Shown: positions 27,053-35,245 of the stretch, one piece after another
Numbering within the stretch: the first letter of the stretch is position 1
How the letters are laid out: the number at the start of each line of letters is the position of its first letter
Assembly (NCBI RefSeq): GCF_005848555.1
Contig: NZ_CP040518.1
Coordinates: 496,001-560,000, forward strand
Direction: 5' to 3'
DNA from: Blautia sp. SC05B48
Lineage (GTDB): Bacteria > Bacillota > Clostridia > Lachnospirales > Lachnospiraceae
Length of the DNA: 64,000 nucleotides
Notes under the pieces: generated by a model
Told to the model about the DNA's origin: nothing
The model's database searches: none
The model's input: only the letters and a program-made list of their open reading frames with translations
Made by a program: the position numbers and the translations under genes

Positions 27053-28168
27053 TTATGCAAGCTCCCGCTCACACATATCCAGCGCAGAAGCGATCACCGC
27101 ATCCATGTCATAATATTTATATTCGCCAAGACGGCCGCCGAAGATCACCTTCGGTTCCTTCTCTGCAAGCGCCTTATACTGTGCGTAAAGCGCTCCGTTC
27201 TTCTCATCATTGACCGGATAATAGGGCTCATCCCCCGGTTTCCACTCGGAACTGTATTCCCGGCTGATCACCGTTTTCGGAAGATCATTGCCCGCCTCAT
27301 CTTTTCCGAACTCAAACCATTTATGCTCAATGATACGTGTCCAAGGAGTCTCCACATCCGTATAATTCACTGCTGCATTTCCCTGGAAATTAGGTTTATT
27401 CAGTGTCTCGTTCTCAAAACGCACGGAACGATACTCCAGAGTTCCCAGCTTATAGTCAAAATACGCATCAATGGCACCTGTGTAGATCACTTTCTCCGCC
27501 ATTGCATCGTACTTCTCTTTTTTCTTCAGATAATCCTCATTCAGCCGTACCTCGATACCGTCCAGCAGATTGGCAACCATCTTCGTATAACCACCCACTG
27601 GTATTCCCTGATACAGCGCATTGAAATAGTTGTTGTCAAAGGTCAGACGCACCGGAAGCCTCTTGATGATAAAAGCAGGAAGCTCCGTACATGGACGTCC
27701 CCACTGCTTCTCCGTGTAGCCCTTGATCAGCTTCTCATAAATATCCGTACCTACAAGGCTGATAGCCTGTTCCTCCAAATTTGAGGGTTCCGTGATACCT
27801 GCTGCCTGACGCTGCTCCTCAATCTTTGCCGCAGCCTCCTCCGGAGTCACCACGCCCCACATCCTGTTAAAGGTATACATATTAAACGGAAGACTGTACA
27901 GCTCCCCGTGATAATTGGCAACCGGACTGTTGGTAAAACGATTGAAGGTGGCAAACCGGGTGATATAATCCCAGACCTTCTTATTATTAGTATGGAAAAT
28001 ATGTGCACCGTATTTATGCACGTTGATCCCTTCCACCTTCTCTGTATATACATTTCCCGCAATATGCGGACGCTTGTCGATCACAAGCACTGACTTCCCG
28101 GCACGCTTCGCCTCCTGTGCAAAAACCGCACCGTAAAGACCTGCACCTACGATAAGATAATCGTACAT
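27053..28168 (-). CDS. glf: UDP-galactopyranose mutase, copy 1
   Basis: 371 residues. FAD-binding N terminus DYLIVGAGLYGAVFA, then KYGAHIFHTNN, TEKQWGR, and the C-terminal GGRLGEYKYYDMD, all typical of Glf. It converts UDP-galactopyranose to UDP-galactofuranose for surface polysaccharides. The ATG at 28168 is preferred because GGGAG lies 10 bases before it but only one base before the upstream ATG. A second copy at 36336-37454, about 85% identical by eye, lies in the polysaccharide operon. GC content here matches the chromosome, so this may be the resident copy. Confidence 0.93.
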   Translation of the reverse strand: MYDYLIVGAGLYGAVFAQEAKRAGKSVLVIDKRPHIAGNVYTEKVEGINVHKYGAHIFHTNNKKVWDYITRFATFNRFTNSPVANYHGELYSLPFNMYTFNRMWGVVTPEEAAAKIEEQRQAAGITEPSNLEEQAISLVGTDIYEKLIKGYTEKQWGRPCTELPAFIIKRLPVRLTFDNNYFNALYQGIPVGGYTKMVANLLDGIEVRLNEDYLKKKEKYDAMAEKVIYTGAIDAYFDYKLGTLEYRSVRFENETLNKPNFQGNAAVNYTDVETPWTRIIEHKWFEFGKDEAGNDLPKTVISREYSSEWKPGDEPYYPVNDEKNGALYAQYKALAEKEPKVIFGGRLGEYKYYDMDAVIASALDMCERELA

Positions 28169-28286
28169 TGATTTCATTCTCCCTGTTCTTTCATTGATGC
28201 TGTTATTTTAACACCGAAAAAGGGCAGCTGGCAAGAAGCCACTGTAAAATCCCGGTAAATCTTATGTAAGAATGTTGCCAAACAGA

Positions 28287-29174
28287 TTACCCCAAGCTGC
28301 AGAAATGATAAAAGGCGCCAAGCATACCCGCATCATTCCGATGTCGTGCAAATGCGATCCTTGTATGCTCCGCCATACTGGGAACAAGATATTTTTTCAG
28401 GGCATTTTCTATTTTTTCCTTCAGAAAATCCTCCTGTGCCATGATCCCGCCGCCAAGCACAACGACCTCAGGATCGATCACATAGCAAATATTTGCGATC
28501 CCCTTGCCCAGAACATCCGTCATCTCATCAATTGCCTGAATACAGAGCCAATCTCCTCTTCCGGCCTCCTCAAAAACATGGCGGCCATCCCATTTTTCCT
28601 GCGGCTCACCCTTCCACTGTGCGACCTTTTTGGTCAGCGTACTGGCCGCTCCCCGGGTCTGGAAATCACTGTCTCCCATATGCATATAGCCAACCTCACA
28701 TGCACTGTTCCCAAACCCGCGAAAAACCTTTCCGTCGATCACAATACAGCCGCCGATTCCTGTTCCCACCGTAAGGATCAGGGCAATGCGGCTTCCCTTT
28801 GCCGCACCGGAGCTGTATTCCGCAAGACCCGCACAGTTTACATCATTTTCTACCTCACACGGAATGTGAAACCTTTCTTCCAGAATTTTTTTGTACTGGA
28901 TCCCTGCATAGTTTGGTATCAACGGAGACGCATAAAAAATAGATCCCTCTTTTGTATCCACCATACCGGCTGTTGAAATACAGATGCCGGAAACTGTATC
29001 CTGTGTCCGTGTGAGCAGATCTTCCACTATTCCAATAACCTTTTTAAGAATTTCCGGGCCACCCTTTTCTGCTTCCGTTTTTGTCGATCCCTTAAAAATA
29101 ATCTCAGCGCTGTCACTGATCAGGCCATACTTGATGGCTGTACCGCCAATATCAAGACTGACATACATTTTCAT
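28287..29174 (-). CDS. ROK-family sugar kinase, probable N-acetylmannosamine kinase
   Basis: 295 residues. LDIGGTAIKYGL is the ATP-binding N terminus and GTGIGGCIV the second ROK motif. The zinc-binding CxCGxxGCxE motif of most ROK proteins is absent where it is expected (after YMHMGDS). The ATG at 29174 has GAGG eight bases upstream; an ATG at 29207 overlapping the nanE stop lacks a good site. Being next to nanE suggests it phosphorylates ManNAc to ManNAc-6-P. Confidence 0.8.
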   Translation of the reverse strand: MKMYVSLDIGGTAIKYGLISDSAEIIFKGSTKTEAEKGGPEILKKVIGIVEDLLTRTQDTVSGICISTAGMVDTKEGSIFYASPLIPNYAGIQYKKILEERFHIPCEVENDVNCAGLAEYSSGAAKGSRIALILTVGTGIGGCIVIDGKVFRGFGNSACEVGYMHMGDSDFQTRGAASTLTKKVAQWKGEPQEKWDGRHVFEEAGRGDWLCIQAIDEMTDVLGKGIANICYVIDPEVVVLGGGIMAQEDFLKEKIENALKKYLVPSMAEHTRIAFARHRNDAGMLGAFYHFCSLG

Positions 29175-29203
29175 CCTGTGATCCTCATTTACACTCTCAT
29201 CCG

Positions 29204-29896
29204 TCATTTTCGTTCCATTACTTCAACAAATGATTTCGTGATCAGCTGTGGCCTTGTGATGATCGAGCCCACCACAACGCTGTAAGCTCCCAGCTCGATC
29301 ACATGCTTCGCTTTTTCCGGTGTATTGATATTCCCCTCTGCGATCACCTTATGTTTTGCTTTCGCCACGATTTCTCTTAAAATTGCGAAATCATCCTCTT
29401 CGATCTTAGCGCCCTTGCTCTGCTCCGTATAACCAACCATCGTCGTTCCTATAAAATCAAATCCCAGCTCATCTGCATGAAGTGCCTCTTCTACTGTAGA
29501 ACAGTCCGCCATCCATAGCTGATCCGGGTATCTTTCTTTTACCTCATGGAAAAACTCCTCCAGGGTTTTATTTCCGGGTCTTTTTGAGATCGTTGCATCC
29601 ATTGCTATGATCTCCGGCCTTACCTCCATCAGTTCCTCGATCTCTTTCATAGTTGGCGTAATGTAAACCTCACTGTCCGCATAATCCCTCTTCACGATCC
29701 CGATGACCGGAAGATCCACCTGCGACTGTATCTCCCTGATATCCTCTTTGGTATTTGCCCGTATCCCGCATGCTCCGCCGATTTTTGCTGCCAAAGCCAT
29801 TCTTCCCATAATAAATGAAGAATGCAGCGGCTCCTCCGGCAGCGCCTGACAGGATACGATCAGCTTCCCCTCCAGATTTGCTATCTTCTGATCCAT
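29204..29896 (-). CDS. nanE: N-acetylmannosamine-6-phosphate 2-epimerase
   Basis: 230 residues, a TIM-barrel protein. IVSCQALP near the N terminus, GIVKRDY (catalytic Lys), MADCSTVEEA, GFDFIGTTM and AEGNINTPEKA match NanE. It converts ManNAc-6-P to GlcNAc-6-P in sialic acid and ManNAc breakdown. It is followed closely by a ROK kinase. No sialate lyase or transporter is in the window, so ManNAc or sialic acid must be supplied by genes elsewhere. Confidence 0.93.
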   Translation of the reverse strand: MDQKIANLEGKLIVSCQALPEEPLHSSFIMGRMALAAKIGGACGIRANTKEDIREIQSQVDLPVIGIVKRDYADSEVYITPTMKEIEELMEVRPEIIAMDATISKRPGNKTLEEFFHEVKERYPDQLWMADCSTVEEALHADELGFDFIGTTMVGYTEQSKGAKIEEDDFAILREIVAKAKHKVIAEGNINTPEKAKHVIELGAYSVVVGSIITRPQLITKSFVEVMERK

Positions 29897-29931
29897 TTTT
29901 GTCATTTCCCCACTTTTCTGTTGATGAAACA

Positions 29932-29960
29932 ATGATACCATGAAACCGTTTTTCCGTAAA
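29932..29960 (-). promoter_or_regulatory. Promoter of the nanE-ROK pair with an operator-like spacer
   Basis: On the minus strand TTTACG and TATCAT are separated by 17 bases, and the spacer contains GAAAAACGGTTTCA, which resembles a catabolite-response or LacI/GntR-type operator (14-base cre-like match on the plus strand from 29941). Repression by carbon status is plausible. Confidence 0.5.
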
Positions 29961-30013
29961 GTTTACAACCACATAAATCCACAGTCCCGGACCAGCAATT
30001 ATTACTGTTCACT

Positions 30014-30072
30014 GGTAATGTCCCGCGAGGTGTTTTTTGTGAGCGAAGGTCACAGAAAACCCGAGACATACC
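30014..30072. repeat. Long imperfect hairpin
   Basis: Nested arms (outer GGTAATGTC with GACATACC, inner GGTGTTTTTTGTGA with TCACAGAAAACC) close on the loop GCGAAGG. The whole is about 59 bases and lies in the gap of more than 300 bases between nanE and the Rpn gene. It looks like a dispersed REP- or MITE-like element, but other copies cannot be checked here. The rest of that gap holds the nanE promoter and a direct repeat. Confidence 0.45.
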
Positions 30073-30090
30073 GCGCGAATTTATGCGATC

Positions 30091-30181
30091 AGCATATCTG
30101 TCATTTATGATCTTTTTATAAAATATCAGAGATCCGCTTCTCAAACGCCCTGATGTATGATACCCTATAACTGGATCAGAT
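30091..30181. repeat. Direct repeat flanking the Rpn gene, left copy
   Basis: It starts AGCATATCTGTCATTTAT and ends CCCTATAACTGGATCAGAT. It matches the copy at 31267-31346 nearly base for base, apart from an extra 11 bases (about 30109-30120) and one or two substitutions. Confidence 0.88.
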
Positions 30182-30228
30182 GATAAAACTATCCTGATCA
30201 CATAAACAGATCGAAGGTGGTGAAACCT

Positions 30229-31191
30229 ATGGGTACAAAGGATACCATCACCAAAGATTACATGGCTGACAACCGCGTTTTTGCGGACGTGTTCAACCAT
30301 ATGCTGTACAAAGGAAAAAACGTCATAGACCCTGACACTCTTCATCCACTAGATACCACAGCTCTCGCTGTCCCCTACGGATCCGGCACTTCAGAAATTC
30401 CTGTCCAGAAATTCCGGGACGAATTCAAATCTCTTAATGTTATGCATGATGATTCCAGGATCTATCTTCTCCTGGGGATTGAAAACCAGTCGGAAGCACA
30501 CTATGCAATGCCGGTCAAGAACATGGTCTATGATGCATTAGAATACGCAGGGCAGGTAGAAAATTCCGCAAGATCCCACAGAGAAGCAAAGCAATGGCCT
30601 TCCACATCCGGAGAATATCTCACCGGCTTCTACAAGGATGACCGGCTGATCCCGGTCATAACCACAGTCGTGTACTTCGGTTCCGACACCTGGAACGCTC
30701 CCAGAAGCCTCCACGAAATGCTCTCTGTTCAGGACCCTGAGATCCTTTCTCTGGTCCCGGATTACCGGATCAATCTCTTCTCACCTGCTGAGATAAAGGA
30801 TGAAGAACTTGATAAACTCCAGAGCAATCTCAAAGAAGTCATGCTCTTCATCAAATATTCCAAAGATAAACGGAAGCTCAAGGAGCTCACCACACAGAGC
30901 CCCGGTTTCCGCTCACTCGAGCTCAAAGCAGCCCGGGTCATCGACTCCATAACAGGTATCAACTTACGTTTCACAGAAACAGAAGGGAGTGTTAATATGT
31001 GTCAGGCTGTTCAAGAAATGTGCGATGATGCACGTGCCGAAGGCCGTACTGCCGGGCTCGCAGAAGGTCTTCAGGAACAAGCTATGCTGACAGCACAGCG
31101 TATGCTTCAGGATCCAAGATTCTCCCCTGAAGACATCTCCAGATTTTCTGGCCTTTCTCTTGAGGACGTGCTGAAATTACAGAAAAAATAG
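30229..31191 (+). CDS. Rpn-family (YhgA-like) recombination-promoting nuclease
   Basis: 320 residues. The N-terminal two thirds resemble Rpn/transposase_31 proteins: a start with DRVFADVFNHMLY-like residues (here NRVFADVFNHMLYKG), LLLGIENQSEAHYAMPVKN carrying the E-x-Q of a PD-(D/E)XK core, then a helical region. The C terminus has an EGRTAGLAEGLQEQA helix, as is usual in this family. AAGGTGG lies eight bases before the ATG. By family knowledge these proteins are Mg-dependent DNA endonucleases that promote RecA-independent exchange. The gene is bracketed by direct repeats. Confidence 0.82.
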   Translation: MGTKDTITKDYMADNRVFADVFNHMLYKGKNVIDPDTLHPLDTTALAVPYGSGTSEIPVQKFRDEFKSLNVMHDDSRIYLLLGIENQSEAHYAMPVKNMVYDALEYAGQVENSARSHREAKQWPSTSGEYLTGFYKDDRLIPVITTVVYFGSDTWNAPRSLHEMLSVQDPEILSLVPDYRINLFSPAEIKDEELDKLQSNLKEVMLFIKYSKDKRKLKELTTQSPGFRSLELKAARVIDSITGINLRFTETEGSVNMCQAVQEMCDDARAEGRTAGLAEGLQEQAMLTAQRMLQDPRFSPEDISRFSGLSLEDVLKLQKK

Positions 31192-31201
31192 TTCGTATTG
31201 G

Positions 31202-31239
31202 AAATGCTCAGATCCTTTGTAGGGAATCTGAGCATTTTT
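31202..31239 (+). terminator. Terminator after the Rpn gene
   Basis: A 12-bp stem (AAATGCTCAGAT with ATCTGAGCATTT), 12-base loop and T tract. Confidence 0.9.
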
Positions 31240-31266
31240 CTATTTTACAATACCCTCGGTAACACC

Positions 31267-31346
31267 AGCATATCTGTCATTTATAAAACATCAGAGATCC
31301 GCTTCTCAAACACCCTGATGTATGATACCCTATAACTGGATCAGAT
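31267..31346. repeat. Direct repeat flanking the Rpn gene, right copy
   Basis: Same sequence and orientation as 30091-30181, minus an 11-base block. Its right end abuts the stop codon of a broken acyltransferase gene, which is consistent with the repeat being a junction. Confidence 0.88.
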
Positions 31347-31347
31347 A

Positions 31348-31598
31348 CTAAATCAGCTTTTTTTGTAATTTTATAATTGTGTATGTTAAAAACAAACTTA
31401 TCAAAATACACAAAACATAATTTTGAAAATAAAATGTCTTTATCCCTATAACATTCATAAGTGCTCTAATCGCAACATGAGTCAAATATAATTCATAAGA
31501 CATTTTTCCAAACTGCTCCAATATCTTTACAATTCTTTTAGGCATCTTTCGTATACTTTCAGCAATACAAGACAGCCAAAAAACAAAAATGAATATTC
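31348..31598 (-). pseudogene. 3' fragment of an acyltransferase-3 (OafA-type) gene
   Basis: The frame encodes the last membrane segments of an O-acyltransferase: IFIFVFWLSCIAES, then LEQFGKMSYELYLTHVAIR (the usual FGKxSYxLYLxH signature), then a hydrophobic segment ending KLQKKLI. Everything upstream (about 300 residues) is missing; homology stops near 31598 where unrelated, GC-richer DNA begins. AT-rich composition links it to the polysaccharide operon to the right. It is probably a relic of an older polysaccharide gene cut by rearrangement. Confidence 0.7.
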
Positions 31599-31693
31599 TT
31601 GTGCGGTGAGTCCGGGCAGTAGGGACACGGAGCCCGGATTATTCAATTATACGGTTGCGGCACATCTTACCGTAGACTTTTGCACATAGCAAC

Positions 31694-32482
31694 CTATTTT
31701 TTGCATTTTTTCGGATGACCCATCTTCTCCTTCGCATCATCCGGCACATCAATCAGTCCGAATCGGTAGAACATCCCGTAGATGTAAGTCACGCCCCTGA
31801 TATCTCCCAGAGCTTTTGGGCGATCTACCACTGCTCCTACCTTTTTAATATTGTGCAGTGCCAACAGCACTGAACTCCATGCCAGACTTTTACTCTTCTC
31901 CCGTCTATCGATCCACAGTTCTTTCGTATACTCGCCATTCCTGCCTTTCCGTACCTCATAAGAGAATGGCAACCCGGAGTAAGTTTTGAATTTCACACCT
32001 GCATAGGCCAAAACCACACCCCAGAAGTTTTCTTCTGTCGGATCAGCCCTCCACCGTTTCATCGCTCTATATCTCCGCTGCCGTTCTGCTCCAACACTGA
32101 TTTTCTCTTTCTCTGTACTTGGGAAGTACACACCTTTTTTATATGGCAGGTACGAGGTGACAGAGGCTATGGAGAGTTGAAGAGTAGAGGATGTTGAGAC
32201 GATGGAGGTTTTGTAGTCTTGTGTTTCTCGGTATTCTTCAAAAGTGTCCTGCACCTTCTTCGCCACATCCGACTCATACACACCAGCCGTGATGAGCAGC
32301 TTCCGTACCTTTATTGGATTGAACGATAGCTCATCTGCTATGGCTTGGAGGGACATAGTATTATAAAGTGCCACAGCACTTTCCATCTGTTCCTTCAGAT
32401 TTTTCCCGGCATCGTAATCCGGCTTCCGCTTCTTCCGGCCACCGCCGGACTTCCTGACTTTATGTGCTCTTTTCTCTTCCAT
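31694..32482 (-). CDS. Conserved clostridial protein with N-terminal helix-turn-helix, function unknown
   Basis: 262 residues from the ATG at 32482; an upstream in-frame ATG at 32518 lies inside the VOC fragment. A basic N terminus (KVRKSGGGRKKRKP) is followed by a probable HTH (MSLQAIADELSFNPIKVRKLL), then LSIASVTSYLPYKKGVYF, AERQRRYRAMKRW and a C-terminal segment DIRGVTYIYGMFYRFGLI. I recall similar proteins in many Clostridia, but no function. It starts 2 bases after the stop codon of a truncated VOC-family frame. A GC-rich hairpin at 31611-31637 lies downstream. Confidence 0.55.
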   Translation of the reverse strand: MEEKRAHKVRKSGGGRKKRKPDYDAGKNLKEQMESAVALYNTMSLQAIADELSFNPIKVRKLLITAGVYESDVAKKVQDTFEEYRETQDYKTSIVSTSSTLQLSIASVTSYLPYKKGVYFPSTEKEKISVGAERQRRYRAMKRWRADPTEENFWGVVLAYAGVKFKTYSGLPFSYEVRKGRNGEYTKELWIDRREKSKSLAWSSVLLALHNIKKVGAVVDRPKALGDIRGVTYIYGMFYRFGLIDVPDDAKEKMGHPKKCKK

Positions 32483-32484
32483 AA

Positions 32485-32634
32485 TTATTTGTGCAGCTCC
32501 AACTTCCAATCTTTGCATTCCGAGCGATAATTCTCCCTGATGACAGAAAATCCCAGCTTGTTCACATAGAAATCCTTTGCGGCTTCGTAGTCAGATACGA
32601 TGATTGCAATATGATGTATTTTTGATAAATTCAT
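32485..32634 (-). pseudogene. VOC-family (glyoxalase-like) protein, 49-residue N-terminal remnant
   Basis: From ATG at 32634 the frame reads MNLSKIHHIAIIVSDYEAAK, then DFYVNKLGFSVIRENYR, the standard N-terminal half-module of VOC metalloenzymes, and stops at 32485 after KLELHK. A full protein has about 125 residues, so the remaining three quarters are lost. The break coincides with the start of the HTH-protein gene. The IS left end lies 66 bases upstream of the start, where the promoter should be. Confidence 0.75.
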
Positions 32635-32808
32635 TTTGTATCACGCTCCTCTTCTTTTAATTATGTTCTTCTTTTATTTCCGTCATAAACTATATAGCGA
32701 CCCTTAAAATATACCGTGTGAACTCCTGGAGTTCAGTTTGTCCACACGGCAAATATTTGTGATCTTAACTTCCTGTACAATTAGCTCTCGTTAAACGCGA
32801 ACATCACA

Positions 32809-33231
32809 TTATTCTTCGTCAAACTCATCTTCATCCCAGTCTGGATACTGTTGAATGCTTCCTTTTGCCTTAACGATACGAGGCTTAAAATCTCCCTGAA
32901 CTTCACTGATTTTTGAAACTGTAATCGTGAACATCCAATCATCCCCAAAATCATAATGAAGTGCAAATTTCTGTCCTTTGCAAAGCCTGACCTCATCCAG
33001 TGTGATATCTGCAGAAGGTTCGTCTCCCTCTGGATCTGACTGATAAGCATATTCGCTGTACATACGGTTATCCATACAAAATTCATACAGATGCTCATCT
33101 ATAAAATCAAATGATTCCAGGATAATCTGGCACAATTGATTTAATGTACTGTTACCGCAGATTTCGATATTTCGGTAAACATCACGTCCTCTGCCTGCAG
33201 GATATATCTTCATCGTATACTGGTTACTCAT
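32809..33231 (-). CDS. Plasmid pRiA4b ORF-3-like protein (IS passenger)
   Basis: 140 residues. It belongs to the PRiA4_ORF3 family by LNQLCQIILESFDFIDEHLYEF and FALHYDFGDDWMFTITV followed by an acidic C terminus. The start chosen overlaps the stop of the coiled-coil gene (ATGAGTAA), and GAGGTGG lies just upstream. The family is common on mobile elements; its biochemical role is not established. Placement behind the transposase suggests it moves with the IS. Confidence 0.75.
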   Translation of the reverse strand: MSNQYTMKIYPAGRGRDVYRNIEICGNSTLNQLCQIILESFDFIDEHLYEFCMDNRMYSEYAYQSDPEGDEPSADITLDEVRLCKGQKFALHYDFGDDWMFTITVSKISEVQGDFKPRIVKAKGSIQQYPDWDEDEFDEE

Positions 33232-33448
33232 CATCCACCTCATTTCCAGATAAAAATCTCATTACTTCCTCAAAAGAACGTTCGCTTCTGGCAAATGCTT
33301 CCATTAATTCCTTACTGCGAAGTTCATCCCGTTTCTGCACCAGCTTCTCAAGCTTATCCAATTCGTTCTCATACCTGTCTTTTGCTTTCGAAACTACTTC
33401 CTTTTGTGATTCAATCTTTTCTTCTATCGGAACACTTCTCCTTGCCAT
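33224..33448 (-). CDS. Small coiled-coil protein (IS passenger)
   Basis: 74 residues, highly charged, with a long predicted coiled coil (IESQKEVVSKAKDRYENELD onward through LEKLVQKRDELRSKEL) and a short C-terminal part (FEEVMRFLSGNEV). It starts 5 bases after the transposase stop and overlaps the next gene, so the three are one transcript. Function unknown; it could be a transposase accessory or regulatory protein. Confidence 0.65.
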   Translation of the reverse strand: MARRSVPIEEKIESQKEVVSKAKDRYENELDKLEKLVQKRDELRSKELMEAFARSERSFEEVMRFLSGNEVDDE

Positions 33449-33453
33449 CGTTC

Positions 33454-35163
33454 TTATCCTTCTTTCTCTATCTGCATCAGATATTCATTCATTGCAGCAG
33501 CCTGGGTTCTGATGTTTGCCGCCGTCATGTTAAATGCCTTCAGGATTTCTTTCTGCGTGGCCGTAACCGCATAATCCATGCGGTATCCCCAGTCGCTCTG
33601 GCGGATCAGTTCTATCTTTTCCAGTTCCCGGATTGCTGCCGGAACTGTAAGATAATTCGGCTTTTTTGCCAGTCCATTCGCCTTTTCCTTTAAGGCTGTA
33701 TATATCCTGCACCGGATGATCAGTGCAAGAAAACCAATGAATATCTTATTTGATGCCGCCTCTTCTGATGCCACTCTCAGACAATGGTTTCCGAGATAAG
33801 TTTTATCTGCCCGGAATACTTTTTCCGATACATCCCTGCTCTTGTAAAGGTTTATCGCATCCTTTGCATCCATCTTTTCGGATGAGATGATAGCAAAATA
33901 TCCACAAAGCTCCAGCTCATCCTGGATCACCGGCAGCTTGGGTTCGCCATAAACAAAATGTCCGTTTTCCTTGTTATAATGCATATGAAAATACTTATGG
34001 AATGCCGGTCCGAATTCATACTCCTTATCTTCATGCTGTTCCATAAATCTCTGCATTTCATGGATTTTTTCTTCCAGTCTTGCACGTTCACCAACCGCTT
34101 TGGCAGCACTGTAATAAATATGTATGTATCGTTTCTTTGTGTCACTGGCATACACAAAAGTGTAGACCGTTTTTCCATACACTTCGAATTCCTCGATCCG
34201 GTTTCCCCAGTTATTTTCAAAAGTGCCTTTCTGTTTTCTCACCTGACTGCTTATAAAATCCTTTATTCCTTTCACCATAATGATAAAGGAAAATCCACTG
34301 CTGTCCATGTAGTTAAGATTATCTTTGCTAAAATATCCCCGGTCCAGGATAAACCCGATATTTTTATAACCATAGCATTTTATCTTATCAACCATAAACT
34401 GTAACTGGGAAACATCATTGATACTTCCGGAATATTTTTCATACATGAGAGGCTCCCGGTTGTTTACATCATAGCCAACAGCATAATTGAATATCGGAAG
34501 TCCTGCATCCACCTTTGCTGCTCCGAATTCCACTATATCTATATCTCCGGCCTGACAGTTCTTATTTGTTGAATCATATGATATATAAATACGCTCACGT
34601 TTGCATCTGTCTGCATTCCACTGATCCAGGAAATCCTGCCTCTGATTTTCTTTTATTGACCTCAGAAAATCTGAAATAAATGAATCACTGTAACATTTCA
34701 TATCCGGAGTAAAAAGCGGATGATTGTAAGCATAATCAGGATAATACTGTGCTGCATTCCCTTCTGTAATAATGGAATAGGCTGCCAGGTCAAGCATGAT
34801 CCCGGCTGCTTTTGCCCCAAATGAATCCTGCAGTTTTGTATCCAGTTCGAGATCTTTTACAGCTTTATCTATGATCATATATGCACCTGTCTTCAAACAG
34901 CTGCTCCTGCATGAAACTGTTTTTTCCTCAGGCTGTTCAACCTCCGGAAAATATCTCCTGAAATTTTCATTAGGTCTCATTTTATTTTCATCTTCCGGTA
35001 AAACCTTACCGATGGTGACCCTTTTTACATTTGTATACTGTTTGGATGGATCGTACTCACGGCTGTACTCATAATAAACATAGCGTGCCTTACCTTTGGT
35101 TCGAAATGTGATTTTTCCTTTTACATCAGGTATATCAACAACATAATCCAGATACATGAACAT
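33454..35163 (-). CDS. IS1634/IS4-type DDE transposase
   Basis: 569 residues. An RNase H-like core is recognisable from YISYDSTNKN (first Asp), FILDRGYFSK (second Asp, the typical DRGYFS of this group) and a C-terminal acidic/helical part with Y-x2-R-x3-E-like YKSRDVSEKVFRADK. Full length, no frameshift. Two in-frame ATGs (35163, 35157) are equally plausible starts. A hairpin just upstream would block read-in from the polysaccharide operon, as is common for IS. Confidence 0.88.
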   Translation of the reverse strand: MFMYLDYVVDIPDVKGKITFRTKGKARYVYYEYSREYDPSKQYTNVKRVTIGKVLPEDENKMRPNENFRRYFPEVEQPEEKTVSCRSSCLKTGAYMIIDKAVKDLELDTKLQDSFGAKAAGIMLDLAAYSIITEGNAAQYYPDYAYNHPLFTPDMKCYSDSFISDFLRSIKENQRQDFLDQWNADRCKRERIYISYDSTNKNCQAGDIDIVEFGAAKVDAGLPIFNYAVGYDVNNREPLMYEKYSGSINDVSQLQFMVDKIKCYGYKNIGFILDRGYFSKDNLNYMDSSGFSFIIMVKGIKDFISSQVRKQKGTFENNWGNRIEEFEVYGKTVYTFVYASDTKKRYIHIYYSAAKAVGERARLEEKIHEMQRFMEQHEDKEYEFGPAFHKYFHMHYNKENGHFVYGEPKLPVIQDELELCGYFAIISSEKMDAKDAINLYKSRDVSEKVFRADKTYLGNHCLRVASEEAASNKIFIGFLALIIRCRIYTALKEKANGLAKKPNYLTVPAAIRELEKIELIRQSDWGYRMDYAVTATQKEILKAFNMTAANIRTQAAAMNEYLMQIEKEG

Positions 35164-35208
35164 CTCACTTCTTTGTAGTTGTATTTACGACTAAATATGG
35201 TATAACAT

Positions 35209-35245
35209 AAAACCTGCATTTCTGCAACAACAAAATGCAGGTTTT
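35209..35245 (-). terminator. Hairpin blocking read-in at the IS right end
   Basis: AAAACCTGCATT pairs with AATGCAGGTTTT around a 12-base loop and is followed on the minus strand by TTTT. It lies between the polysaccharide operon end and the transposase gene, so it probably ends the operon transcript and protects the transposase from external promoters. Confidence 0.7.

Noticed and set aside
30091-31346. Direct repeats around the Rpn gene considered as attL/attR of an integrated element
   Set aside because: The enclosed DNA has no integrase, and 80-91 bp imperfect repeats differing by an 11-base block are not typical core sites.
32809-33448. The two small IS genes considered as a toxin-antitoxin pair
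   Set aside because: The PRiA4-like and coiled-coil proteins show no toxin or antitoxin family features; their position fits transposon passengers.
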